DNA of 64,000 nt from contig NZ_RJMV01000001.1 in assembly GCF_003943735.1 (NCBI RefSeq), positions 355,552 through 419,551 on the forward strand. The letters run 5' to 3'. Position numbers and translations under genes: made by a program. This document shows, piece after piece, positions 1 through 8,148 of this stretch (position 1 is the stretch's first letter; every line of letters begins with the position of its first letter). The notes below the pieces were generated by a model that was not told the DNA's origin, ran no database searches, and saw nothing but the letters and a program-made list of their open reading frames with translations. This stretch comes from Streptococcus sanguinis (lineage in GTDB: Bacteria; Bacillota; Bacilli; Lactobacillales; Streptococcaceae).

Positions 1-3000
1 CTTCTCTGAATCAGTCGCCTTGGTCCAGTCAAAGTGGTTGACCGCGTCGCTCGAATCATAAGAATCATGAATGAAATACGGATAGTCAAACGGCGTGCCG
101 TCCTCATTAGTCAACAAATGCGCTTTGTTTGGAACCTTGTCTTCTGAGACAGGATATTTATAGGCAGGATCACGGAATTGCTTGGTCCGGCCGTACTCTT
201 GACCAGAGTGGATAAATGGTGTCCCTTGCGAAGTCAGAATCATCAGATTTCCCAGACGCAGGCGGCGATGAATCTCCTGATAATTGGCAGCTAGTGCCGG
301 ATCTTTCTTGATCGACTGGGCAATGATATCAAAGAGCGTCAGATTATCATGAGCGGCGATGTATTGGATCACATCCCCCGGTCTATCCGCCTCAAAATTG
401 GTTGGCTGCGCTTTGATGTTTTTGAAGACATTTTCCACACTACGCTTGCCACCAGTGATAAAGGCTGGTGTTCCCTCATTTGGATAACCTGATTTCAAGG
501 TGTTGCGAATATCATCTGAGAAGACCGCTACCGTGTCTGTTGACTTCATCCAAGATTGGTCAGCAGGCTGGACAGCTTTATTTTCATCACCTGTATAGGT
601 CTTCCAGCCCTCACCTAGCATAATGAGATTTGGGTTGAGCTTCTTGGCTTCTTCAAAGGCTTTTTGGATGGACTCAGCATCGTGATCCCCCATCATATCA
701 AAGCGGAAACCATCTACCTTGTACTGCTCTGTCAGGTACTTGATCGAATCCACCAAGACCCGTCTGCTCATATAGTGAGTAGTACCCAAGCGCCCACCGC
801 CAAAGCTGGATCTCGGTGTGCCATCCGCATCCATAAAGTGGTAGTAATTGGGCTCCAAATCTTCAAAGATAGAGGTCTTAGCCGTATGATTATAGACCAC
901 ATCTAGGATAACGCCCATGCCGCGCTTATGAATTTCGTCGACAAGGTTTTTGAATTCCTCAATGCGCTTGGCTGGATTTGTCGGCGCGCTGGAGTACATA
1001 CCTGTCAGCGAGAAGTAGTTTTGCGGATCATAGCCCCAGTTATAGTTGCTGTTGCTGGAAGCGTACTTGTCCATTCGCTCAGCATTTTTCAGCTCATTTA
1101 CAAAATAATAACTGAGAACTGGCAAGAGCTGAACGTGGGTCACTCCCAAGTCTTTCAAATAATCTAATTTCTCAATGAAAGCTGAGAAAGTTCCAAATTG
1201 AGATTTCAAATCTTTTGAAATAGCTGGATCTGAAGTAAAATCACGAACATGTGCCTCATAAATCAAGGCATCCTCCCGCTTCTTAAAGTTCGGAATATTA
1301 GCATAGGTCAGGTCTTTCGGTCCATATTCACTTGGATCTACAAAAGCTGCCTTGGCAATCTTGTAGGCATCCCCCTTGTCCGCATCTTCACTGTTCCAAG
1401 CGGCTAAAGACTTGGCATAGGGATCCAGCACAAGAACTTTTTTGCCACCGCGAGTAATCTCATAATGATAGAAATACCCTCGATAGTCTGAAATACCTAG
1501 GCCGCTCTCAGGTGTCAAGCTGCTGGTCCATGTGCCAGACTCTCCTCTCTGCATAGCCAGGCGACCAACAACCTTATTCTGATCTTCTTTGTCATAAACT
1601 ACCAAATCGACTTGGTCCGCACTTGGTGACCAGAAAGTTAGGTCCACTTGTTTGCCCGCTTGAGAAACACGCGCTCCCAATTCACCATCATACTTATAAA
1701 TACTATCCTTCAGCTGCCAGTTCATGCTGGTTTTGAATTGATCATTGCCATATTTGATAAGATAAGGTGACTGAGCTTGGTTAAAATCACCAATGAATTT
1801 GGCACTTTTGGTCTTAGAATCCAGAACTACACCTTTAACAGCAACTTCATTGCCATCTTTGTCCGTAATCTTTAAGTTCTTTAAAATGTCCTCCTTTTTA
1901 GCATTTTCTAAGGTAGAAAAGCTGGCTTCAATCTCGGTCAAGCCAATATGCTGGGCTCCCGTCATGCGAATATCATTGACAAAGTAAGGGTTTGTATAAA
2001 CTGTCGGATCCGCATCACGCAAGAAAATTTGGCTGTTTTTCTCCAAGTTAGCGAAATTATAATCCTGATTTTGAATCTTCACATCATCTCCTGATTTGCT
2101 TTCGTCTAGAAGCAAAAAGCCAATCATCTTAGCAGCATCTTTCAAAGGAACATCTACATAGCGACCGTATTTCCCAGTATTTTCAAAATCCACTCCATCA
2201 GGCCAATTCTTGCTTGGATTTTGGACATCTCCCCAGAGCCAGAGTGACTTCTTATCATACTGGCCATCTGTACGATAGTAGTTGATTCGAACCATCCCTT
2301 TTTTCAAAGGCTCATAAGTATGAGGTTGATAGTCTGTGTCAAACCAAACCTCATTCATCTGCGGGCTGAGCAGTTCAACTGTCTTATCACCTGTAATATT
2401 TTGCCCAGCTGTATTATTGATTAAAAGGCTGATTTTGCTTCGTTTTTCGGCCATCTTGACATCAAGATAATAGCCGTAGTCATCTTCTTTAGCAGTCGCA
2501 AAGCTAGTCGCTCCGGTCGGCCAAGCTCCCTTTTGGCTAGAAGGCATCTCAACATCATCCCAAGTCCACAAGCCCAAGCTGTCTAGATTTTGTGAAGGCA
2601 GGGTTTTGAAATGAAAGCGAATATTGCCTTCTGCGATAGCATCTTTCGCGGAAGCTTGCGGCTGACTAACGGGTTCTTGCTTGTCTTTTTCACTTGGATT
2701 TGCAGCTTCTTGACCAACTGCTTCTGAACCTGCACTAGCTGGAGCTTGATCTGCTAGCACACCAGTTGGAGCAGCCTGCTCTGAAGCCCCCGCTCCTGAA
2801 CTATCTGCCTCTCCAGTTTTTTCTTCATTTGCTGAATTAGGTTGGGCTGCTGCATTTGCATCATAGACTGCTTCTGTTGCTGGGCTGACCGATGTGCTCG
2901 TTTCATCCGCTTGGACTAATTGGGCATTTCCCAGTAGGAAACCTGAGGCAATGACAACAGAGGCTACTCCTACTTTTAAGCGACGGATGCCAAAATAATG

Positions 3001-3045
3001 ACGCTTTTCGCCCATCTGAGACTGTAGGTGATAGTTATTTTTCAT
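1..3045 (-). CDS. pulA: Cell-surface pullulanase, 3' end outside window
   Basis: Hydrolyses alpha-1,6 bonds of pullulan, glycogen and starch-derived glucans at the cell surface. The first 1015 codons are present and the C-terminus lies beyond base 1. Residues 1-45 are a YSIRK-like signal peptide (GIRRLKVGVASVVIASGF, then VQADE). A long Ala/Ser/Glu/Pro linker follows, then two starch-binding CBM41-like modules (LWTWDDVEMP near residue 158, LWLWGDVQNP near 265). The GH13 catalytic core has YNWGYD (~667), DVVYNH (~713), GFRFDMMGDHD with the presumed nucleophile Asp (~780), GEGW (~810) and AAHDNLTLFD (~900). The start ATG follows a good ribosome-binding site and a promoter with an overlapping cre site. 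A C-terminal LPXTG anchor is expected from the family but cannot be seen. Homologous to SpuA/PulA of streptococci. Confidence 0.93.
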   Translation of the reverse strand, partial: MKNNYHLQSQMGEKRHYFGIRRLKVGVASVVIASGFLLGNAQLVQADETSTSVSPATEAVYDANAAAQPNSANEEKTGEADSSGAGASEQAAPTGVLADQAPASAGSEAVGQEAANPSEKDKQEPVSQPQASAKDAIAEGNIRFHFKTLPSQNLDSLGLWTWDDVEMPSSQKGAWPTGATSFATAKEDDYGYYLDVKMAEKRSKISLLINNTAGQNITGDKTVELLSPQMNEVWFDTDYQPHTYEPLKKGMVRINYYRTDGQYDKKSLWLWGDVQNPSKNWPDGVDFENTGKYGRYVDVPLKDAAKMIGFLLLDESKSGDDVKIQNQDYNFANLEKNSQIFLRDADPTVYTNPYFVNDIRMTGAQHIGLTEIEASFSTLENAKKEDILKNLKITDKDGNEVAVKGVVLDSKTKSAKFIGDFNQAQSPYLIKYGNDQFKTSMNWQLKDSIYKYDGELGARVSQAGKQVDLTFWSPSADQVDLVVYDKEDQNKVVGRLAMQRGESGTWTSSLTPESGLGISDYRGYFYHYEITRGGKKVLVLDPYAKSLAAWNSEDADKGDAYKIAKAAFVDPSEYGPKDLTYANIPNFKKREDALIYEAHVRDFTSDPAISKDLKSQFGTFSAFIEKLDYLKDLGVTHVQLLPVLSYYFVNELKNAERMDKYASSNSNYNWGYDPQNYFSLTGMYSSAPTNPAKRIEEFKNLVDEIHKRGMGVILDVVYNHTAKTSIFEDLEPNYYHFMDADGTPRSSFGGGRLGTTHYMSRRVLVDSIKYLTEQYKVDGFRFDMMGDHDAESIQKAFEEAKKLNPNLIMLGEGWKTYTGDENKAVQPADQSWMKSTDTVAVFSDDIRNTLKSGYPNEGTPAFITGGKRSVENVFKNIKAQPTNFEADRPGDVIQYIAAHDNLTLFDIIAQSIKKDPALAANYQEIHRRLRLGNLMILTSQGTPFIHSGQEYGRTKQFRDPAYKYPVSEDKVPNKAHLLTNEDGTPFDYPYFIHDSYDSSDAVNHFDWTKATDSEK

Positions 3046-3086
3046 AAACAGAAAACTCCTTTATTTTTTCTTATAGAGAACATCTA

Positions 3087-3100
3087 TGCAAACGTTTTCT
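3087..3100 (-). promoter_or_regulatory. cre site (CcpA operator) of pullulanase
   Basis: TGCAAACGTTTTCT matches the Gram-positive cre consensus TGNAARCGNWWWCA with one mismatch at the last base. It lies immediately downstream of the pullulanase -10 hexamer, over the presumed transcription start, a position typical of CcpA repression. Glucose repression is inferred. Confidence 0.7.
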
Positions 3101-3106
3101 GTATTT

Positions 3107-3135
3107 ATTATACCGATTCTTTTTTAAGTTGTAAA
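3107..3135 (-). promoter_or_regulatory. Pullulanase promoter
   Basis: On the minus strand, -35 TTTACA (3130-3135) and -10 TATAAT (3107-3112) are separated by exactly 17 bp. About 60 bp separate the -10 from the ATG. Confidence 0.75.
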
Positions 3136-3234
3136 GGCTTTCAATAAGAGTTTTTCTCACTCAGATACTTCATGCTCTCTGAGCAGATTTTGATGAATTA
3201 TTTCTGATTTAATCTCTAATTTCTAGTAAACAAA

Positions 3235-3260
3235 AAGGTCAAGACACTTGTCTCGACCTT
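3235..3260 (-). terminator. Terminator of the efp-Asp23-nusB operon
   Basis: Stem AAGGTCgAGACA / TGTCTtGACCTT with a 4-nt loop, followed on the minus strand by a T-rich tail (TTTTTGTTT). It lies just after the nusB stop codon. Confidence 0.8.
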
Positions 3261-3264
3261 CATT

Positions 3265-3696
3265 TTATTCAACGATAAATTGACTCAAAATCCCATTGAT
3301 GAACTTACTGGACTTTTCGTCAGAGAATTGCTTGGAAAGCTCAATGGCTTCGTTGACTGCTACCAGCTGTGGGGTATCAAACTCCGTAATCTCAAAGATC
3401 CCCAGACGCAGGATATTTTTTTCGACCAACGTCAGACGATCTACTGTCCAGCCCTTTTTGAGGTGCTGGGCAATTTTCTTGTCCAAGTCGTCCTTGGACT
3501 GGACCACACCGGAGACCAGATTGAGCAAGAAGGCTGGAATATCAGCTTCCACTGCATTGTCAGCATCTTCGTCCTTATCATACGAATAAGCAAAGCGACA
3601 AGCTTCTACAAGATCCCCTTCATACTCTAGGCTCATCAGGGCCTGAAAAGCCCGCTGGCGCAGACCTCTTCTGGATTCCAACAGTATATCAGTCAT
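3265..3696 (-). CDS. nusB: Transcription antitermination factor NusB
   Basis: Small all-helical RNA-binding protein that binds boxA RNA with NusE/S10 and supports rRNA antitermination. I chose the start that gives MTDILLESRRGLRQRAFQ (143 aa), because NusB proteins normally begin with an S/E-S-R-R-x-x-R-x-x-A-F/Q segment. The ATG six codons upstream would add an unusual MMRTSS extension. The C-terminal half has the conserved VDRLTLVEKNILRLGIFEI and AVNEAIELSKQFSDEKSSKFINGIL blocks. The ATG overlaps the stop of the upstream Asp23-family gene (ATGACTGA), indicating translational coupling. Third gene of the efp-Asp23-nusB operon common in streptococci. Confidence 0.93.
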   Translation of the reverse strand: MTDILLESRRGLRQRAFQALMSLEYEGDLVEACRFAYSYDKDEDADNAVEADIPAFLLNLVSGVVQSKDDLDKKIAQHLKKGWTVDRLTLVEKNILRLGIFEITEFDTPQLVAVNEAIELSKQFSDEKSSKFINGILSQFIVE

Positions 3697-4078
3697 TGAG
3701 GAAGTCCTCATCAAATAGATCTTTCAAGTCTGGCTTCGGTGCCTTTTCTGGAACAATGCCTGCCACATGGATATTGACAGCAGACAGCTCTACCTCAGCC
3801 ATATCAAAAACTGCGCTTTTTACAGCCTTCTGGATTGCTACTGCAACAGTTGGAACGCTGACACCGTATTCCAAATACAGGTAGATATCTACAGTCACAT
3901 CACCTGTCTCATCTGTATGGAGCGATACTCCACGACCGAGTGAGCGCATAGAAAGACTGTCTGACATACTCTTATTTGCGAAGGAATAAACACCTTCTAC
4001 CTTTGCCGTTGCAATGGCAATGATTTTTTCCAAAACACGTGGCGCAATGACGATTTCACCTAATTGTTCAGCTGCCAT
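3689..4078 (-). CDS. Asp23/Gls24 family envelope stress response protein
   Basis: 129-residue Asp23-family (YqhY-like) protein. The family signature is visible: GEIVIAPRVLEKIIAIATAKVEGV near the N-terminus, then a VTVDIYLYLEYGVSVPTVAVAIQKAVKSAV block, and an acidic tail DLKDLFDEDFLND. Its position between efp and nusB matches B. subtilis yqhY and streptococcal homologues, whose loss is linked in the literature to fatty-acid/acetyl-CoA carboxylase homeostasis. The exact biochemical role is unknown. The gene lies 19 bp after efp, and its stop overlaps the nusB start by 8 nt, so the three genes are almost certainly co-transcribed. Confidence 0.88.
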   Translation of the reverse strand: MAAEQLGEIVIAPRVLEKIIAIATAKVEGVYSFANKSMSDSLSMRSLGRGVSLHTDETGDVTVDIYLYLEYGVSVPTVAVAIQKAVKSAVFDMAEVELSAVNIHVAGIVPEKAPKPDLKDLFDEDFLND

Positions 4079-4097
4079 AGTTATTACCTCTTCTATA

Positions 4098-4658
4098 TTA
4101 TGCGCGAGAAACGTAAGTTCCTTCTGCAGTGTTGATGATTAATTTTTGTCCAACTTCGATGAAGTCTGGTACGTTGACAACAAGACCTGTCTCAAGTGTC
4201 GCTGGCTTACCAGATCCGGTAACAGTAGCTCCCTTAATAGATGGCTGAGTATCTGTCACGACCAATTCAACTGTTGTCGGTACTGTCACACCAATCACTT
4301 CTGTTCCGTAGAACTGGATTTTCACATCAGAGTTTTCAAGGATGAATTTCAATTCTTCTTCTACATTGACTACTGGAATTTCATATTGGTCATAAGTCTC
4401 AGTATTCATGAAATAAGCAGTGTCATCCATTTTGTACAAGTATTGAGCTGGAACAGTTTCAATAATGGCTTGTTCAAATTTTTCTTCTGGACGGTAGCTG
4501 GTATCGAAGGTAGAGCCAGTACGAACATCGCGCAGTTTCATCCGCATAATCGTATTTCCCTTACCTGGTTTGTGGTGACTTGCTTCCAAAACGCGGATGA
4601 GTTTTCCATCAGCTGTTTCGAAGGTCATTCCAGCTTTCAGCTTACTTGCTTCAATCAT
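4098..4658 (-). CDS. efp: Elongation factor P
   Basis: Rescues ribosomes stalled at polyproline stretches by binding between the P and E sites. The 186 aa length is normal for EF-P. The N-terminal KOW domain begins [20 protein letters not shown]. The tip loop HHKPGKGNT (about residues 28-36) carries the lysine (Lys33) that is modified in some species. Two OB-fold domains follow, including YQYMD-type and [21 protein letters not shown] motifs near the C-terminus. Start supported by GAGGT upstream of ATG. First gene of the operon, with its own promoter. Confidence 0.96.
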   Translation of the reverse strand: MIEASKLKAGMTFETADGKLIRVLEASHHKPGKGNTIMRMKLRDVRTGSTFDTSYRPEEKFEQAIIETVPAQYLYKMDDTAYFMNTETYDQYEIPVVNVEEELKFILENSDVKIQFYGTEVIGVTVPTTVELVVTDTQPSIKGATVTGSGKPATLETGLVVNVPDFIEVGQKLIINTAEGTYVSRA

Positions 4659-4694
4659 TCTATATTACCTCTTTTTAAAATTATATTTCTACTT

Positions 4695-4723
4695 ATTCTA
4701 TCATAAAGCCTGATAATTCTCAA
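4695..4723 (-). promoter_or_regulatory. efp operon promoter
   Basis: Minus-strand -35 TTGAGA (4718-4723) and -10 TAGAAT (4695-4700), 17 bp apart, about 37 bp before the efp ATG. Confidence 0.6.
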
Positions 4724-4797
4724 ATAACAATCAACTCCAATTGGTTGCAGCTACTAAATTTTCAGACTTAATCTCCATACCAAACCGTACACTTACC

Positions 4798-5901
4798 TCA
4801 GTCTACTGGAACGATATTTCCATCTTCATCTTTCTTGACATGGACATACTTGCCATCCACCTCAATATAAAACGTTTTTGCTTTACCTTGAGAAGAAGAT
4901 GCTTGTTGCTGAAGTTCTCCACCTAGAGCTTGTCCAACATTCATGCCCATCAAAAGATTCATTCCGTTTCCGCCTTCGTTTTTAGCCGCAGCAACCAAGG
5001 CTTCATTACGCGCCCTGCGTTCTTCAATCTCAATCGTATTGTATTTCATAGCCGCTAATTCACTATCAAGCTTGCGAACAGTCACCATGCTATCTTCATC
5101 ATAGCTTAAGTCTTCAAGGAGGACATTGGTTACTTCCAAGCCATATAAGCTCACCCAAGTCTGATTAACCTCTTGTTTTGCTACTTCATTAAAGACTTCT
5201 TGATTAGCATTAAGGCTATAGATATCCACTTGGTTCTCAGCAGTATACTTTGCAATTGCTACCGCAATCTTTGGCGGCAGGTTTTGTCGCAAAGTCCCTT
5301 GTGCTACATCTTGCAAGGTAAATGGCTGTTCCGCTGTAATCTGACGACTTACAGAACTAATATAAAAGAGAACAGGATCCGCAATTTTCACATCATACAG
5401 ACCATAAAAACGAATACTTAACAGCTGTTGATAGCGTTCGCTAAAGTACTCAACTGGATTTTGTGTGCCAAATTTATTCCCTGTAAAAGGCTGAGTTCGG
5501 AAATAAATGATTTCTTGCTGGGTTACAACTTGACCACCAAAGGAGAAGCGATGCTTAAAGTTCTCCCAAGTTCCCTTGATACCCTCTTTTTCTAATAACC
5601 AAGTGTTGTCTCCAGCCTGCCATTCATGACTTCCCGGTTCTAAAACTTCTCCCAAGAAGCTTCCATTGTTGACCAATAGAGCCACATATCCTTGTGGAAC
5701 AATAACTAGCGAGCCATCCGTTAAAAGCCCTGTATTCTGATTGCCATGACGAGATTGACCATCTGGATCTTTGGTCAAAATTCTCCCTTTGATTGCTAGT
5801 GCCGTTTCTGGAACAGATTCAGGCAAAAACACTGCTTCTTTAAATTGACTATCACGAAAACTACTAATACCCCCAGAAAGGGCTGCTTTAATAAATCCCA
5901 T
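4798..5901 (-). CDS. SPFH/band-7 domain protein (virion-core-like family)
   Basis: 367-residue cytoplasmic or membrane-associated protein of the SPFH family that resembles YdjI-type proteins. It begins MGFIKAALSGGISSFRDSQFKEAVF, has a central SPFH-like region (residues ~50-280, including VPQGYVALLVNNGSF and ADPVLFYISSVSRQI), a helical charged stretch ERRARNEALVAAAKNEGG, and a Gly/Gln-rich segment near 310-335. Unlike many relatives it has no C-terminal zinc ribbon. The upstream gene 8 bp away, a Tim44-like protein, does carry one. Such proteins are thought to scaffold membrane microdomains. The specific role here is unknown. No transmembrane segment is obvious, so association with the membrane would be peripheral. 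Confidence 0.75.
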   Translation of the reverse strand: MGFIKAALSGGISSFRDSQFKEAVFLPESVPETALAIKGRILTKDPDGQSRHGNQNTGLLTDGSLVIVPQGYVALLVNNGSFLGEVLEPGSHEWQAGDNTWLLEKEGIKGTWENFKHRFSFGGQVVTQQEIIYFRTQPFTGNKFGTQNPVEYFSERYQQLLSIRFYGLYDVKIADPVLFYISSVSRQITAEQPFTLQDVAQGTLRQNLPPKIAVAIAKYTAENQVDIYSLNANQEVFNEVAKQEVNQTWVSLYGLEVTNVLLEDLSYDEDSMVTVRKLDSELAAMKYNTIEIEERRARNEALVAAAKNEGGNGMNLLMGMNVGQALGGELQQQASSSQGKAKTFYIEVDGKYVHVKKDEDGNIVPVD

Positions 5902-5909
5902 AATTACTC

Positions 5910-6881
5910 CTATTTATAAAATTCAATTTCATCAACAACATCATAAGTATCCAGAACCCAGTCTTGAGCGGTTCGAATCAAGGAAGCCTGACAATACTCG
6001 CACTTACTACCAGAATCAATCGTCAGCGGCGCCCCACAATTAGGACAATGATCGCTGGATACATCGTCTTTCGCAATTCCTTCGGTCTGAGCTCCATGCA
6101 CACGAATGAAGTTCATTCGATAAACTGTAAACAATTCTTTGCTTGGATCACCTTCAATAATCCGACCTGTTTCATCATCTTTAATATAGTCTCTCATAGT
6201 AGATGAAAGGATGACTTCTAATCTATCATGACCTTGTGGATTTGGATAAAAGTCTTTAATTTTAGAATCTTCTACACACACCCGTTCCAAGACATTGGTC
6301 GTTTTGGCTCGAATATGTTCCTGTAACTGCGTTCGGTGTTGCTCATATAAACTCGGACTTTCTAAATTACGAACAGAAGCCCAATCTTTTTCTGTCCAAG
6401 CAGACTGAAGGTGAAGGTAGACAGCTTTCGCTTGAGACAAGAAACTTTCTTCATCAAAGTAAGGATCCAATCTTTTCAGTTCTCTAATTGCTTCTTGATT
6501 ATTCTGAATCTGTCTTCCTACTCTCTCTTCTGTGGTCATTTCCACGTCATTGCTTGAATAGATATCACCACCCATTCCCTTCACAATCTTAAAAAATATA
6601 CCGCCAACCGCAACAATAGCAACGACACCTAGAGCCCCAGAAGATCCTAATCCTGCCCCAGACTCTGAGCTCGAACTGTAACTACTCGTTCCTCCCGACC
6701 AACTACTTCTTCCTGATCGATTGCTTCCTCCTGACCAGCTACTTCTTCCAGACCGATTGCTCCCTCCAGATTTTCTGCTTCCGCCACTCTTAGAATTACC
6801 CACACCAGCATCAACTGTAGGAGCTAAAACCAATAGTAAAGCAAGAAGACTTGCAACAAACGCTAAAGTACTTTTTTTCAT
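5910..6881 (-). CDS. Tim44-like membrane protein with zinc ribbon
   Basis: 323 aa. Signal peptide or first membrane segment at residues 1-25 (MKKSTLAFVASLLALLLVLAP). A low-complexity Ser/Gly/Arg/Trp region follows, with two exact-length repeats of GGSNRSGRSSWS, then a second hydrophobic segment (~85-105, VVAIVAVGGIFFKIVKG). A Tim44/TIM44-like domain (residues ~115-260) has the typical FDEESFLSQAKAVYLHLQSAWTEKDW motif. A C-terminal four-cysteine zinc ribbon (CPNC at ~279, CEYC at ~294) is visible. Encoded 8 bp upstream of the SPFH gene on the same strand, so the two are probably a functional pair at the membrane. Function not established. Confidence 0.75.
   Translation of the reverse strand: MKKSTLAFVASLLALLLVLAPTVDAGVGNSKSGGSRKSGGSNRSGRSSWSGGSNRSGRSSWSGGTSSYSSSSESGAGLGSSGALGVVAIVAVGGIFFKIVKGMGGDIYSSNDVEMTTEERVGRQIQNNQEAIRELKRLDPYFDEESFLSQAKAVYLHLQSAWTEKDWASVRNLESPSLYEQHRTQLQEHIRAKTTNVLERVCVEDSKIKDFYPNPQGHDRLEVILSSTMRDYIKDDETGRIIEGDPSKELFTVYRMNFIRVHGAQTEGIAKDDVSSDHCPNCGAPLTIDSGSKCEYCQASLIRTAQDWVLDTYDVVDEIEFYK
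6691..6762. repeat. Two 36-bp tandem repeat units inside the Tim44-like gene
   Basis: Two near-identical 36-bp units encode the repeated Ser/Gly/Arg/Trp dodecapeptide. In-frame repeats of this kind can vary in copy number between strains. Confidence 0.7.
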
Positions 6882-6935
6882 AATCCTCTTTTCATCCTTA
6901 TAAAAAATAATAGGGGTAAGAATACAATATTCATT

Positions 6936-7997
6936 TTATATAACAATCAACTCTTTCGGCGCAAGAGTTAGGACTTCGCAGCCTGTTTCTGTGATGAGAA
7001 GATCATCTTCGATGCGGACGCCGTATTTGCCATCCAGATAGATACCTGGCTCATCAGTCAGGACCATGCCCGCCTCAATCGGCTCTTCTGACTTGCCAAA
7101 GTAAGGAATTTCATGGATATCCAAGCCGATACCGTGGCCAATCCCATGGCTAAAATAAGGACCGTAGCCAGCATCGTTAATAATCTGGCGCGGAATCCGG
7201 TCAAAATCAATCCGGCTAAGACCAGCCTTGGCTGCATCTATGAGAGCTTGATTGCTGCGCAGAACAATATCATAAATCTCCCGCTCCTCGTCCGTCACCT
7301 GTCCCACATGAACAGTCCGCGTCATATCGCTGACATAGTGGTTGTAGTAGCAACCAAAGTCCATGGTCAGGGTTTCTCCCTTTTGAATGACCTTGTCACT
7401 AGCCACACCATGAGGCATAGCAGAGCGGTAGCCCGAAGCAATGATAAAATCAAAAGAGGCACCTGAAGCACCTAACTGGCGCATACGGGCATCTAAAAAG
7501 TTCATAACCGCCAGTTCTGTCGTCTCACCAGGCTTGATAAAATCCAGCACATCTAGAAAAGCTTGATCCGAAATCTGACAGGCCTTGCGAATAGTCGCGA
7601 TTTCTTGCTCATCTTTAATCATGCGCAGATTTTCAATAAAGCCCGTCATGGGAACCAACTCGTAGGCAGAGAAGACACTTTCCAACATTTTGAAGTAAGC
7701 ATAGGAAATCTCATCCTCAAAACCGATTTTTTGCAGCTTGTCATCCGCAATAATCTTGACAATCTCTCCAACCGCGTCGCGCGATTCCACAATATCAAAA
7801 CCTTGGACTACTCCCTTGGCAATCAGCGTATAGCGTGCATCCGTTAGGAAAATCCGTCGTGTTTTGCTGATGAAAACCGTCGCTTCTGTCCCGCTGAAAC
7901 CAGTCAGATAGTAAATATTTTTTAGATTGGTTACTAAAACAGCATCGCATTCTGTCTGAGCCAATGCTGCTTCAAACTTTTCAACTCTTGATAACAT
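6936..7997 (-). CDS. pepP: Xaa-Pro aminopeptidase / M24 metallopeptidase
   Basis: Removes N-terminal residues preceding proline from peptides in the cytoplasm. 353 aa from the ATG at 7997, which follows GGAGGTGCCTC. An upstream in-frame ATG would add 15 residues without a ribosome-binding site. The N-terminal creatinase-like domain is followed by the pita-bread fold with metal ligands visible: DFGCYYNHYVSDMTRT (two Asp), GIGHGIGLDIHE (His), DEPGIY (Glu) and RIEDDLL (Glu). Lies beside uvrA as in other streptococci. The family includes PepQ-type prolidases, but the length and N-domain fit PepP/YqhT better. Confidence 0.9.
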   Translation of the reverse strand: MLSRVEKFEAALAQTECDAVLVTNLKNIYYLTGFSGTEATVFISKTRRIFLTDARYTLIAKGVVQGFDIVESRDAVGEIVKIIADDKLQKIGFEDEISYAYFKMLESVFSAYELVPMTGFIENLRMIKDEQEIATIRKACQISDQAFLDVLDFIKPGETTELAVMNFLDARMRQLGASGASFDFIIASGYRSAMPHGVASDKVIQKGETLTMDFGCYYNHYVSDMTRTVHVGQVTDEEREIYDIVLRSNQALIDAAKAGLSRIDFDRIPRQIINDAGYGPYFSHGIGHGIGLDIHEIPYFGKSEEPIEAGMVLTDEPGIYLDGKYGVRIEDDLLITETGCEVLTLAPKELIVI

Positions 7998-8110
7998 GAG
8001 GCACCTCCATGAAATAACTAAACTTATTATATCAAAAAACAAGTCAAATAGGACATTTTTTTACAAGTCCTATCTAAGGCGTAAATCTGACGAGCATTCT
8101 CCGACACGAA

Positions 8111-8142
8111 AAATCCCTGTTCTTAATATCAAACAGGGATTT
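8111..8142 (-). terminator. uvrA terminator
   Basis: Perfect AAATCCCTGTT / AACAGGGATTT inverted repeat with a short loop, followed on the minus strand by TTTTTCG, just after the uvrA stop. Confidence 0.8.
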
Positions 8143-8148
8143 GATAAA

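Noticed and set aside
664..1987. Three short plus-strand ORFs in the first 2 kb
   Set aside because: They lie opposite the pullulanase reading frame, which is intact through the entire interval.
4146..4706. 186-codon plus-strand ORF opposite efp
   Set aside because: Antisense shadow of efp with no ribosome-binding site and a composition unlike a natural protein; efp is unmistakable.
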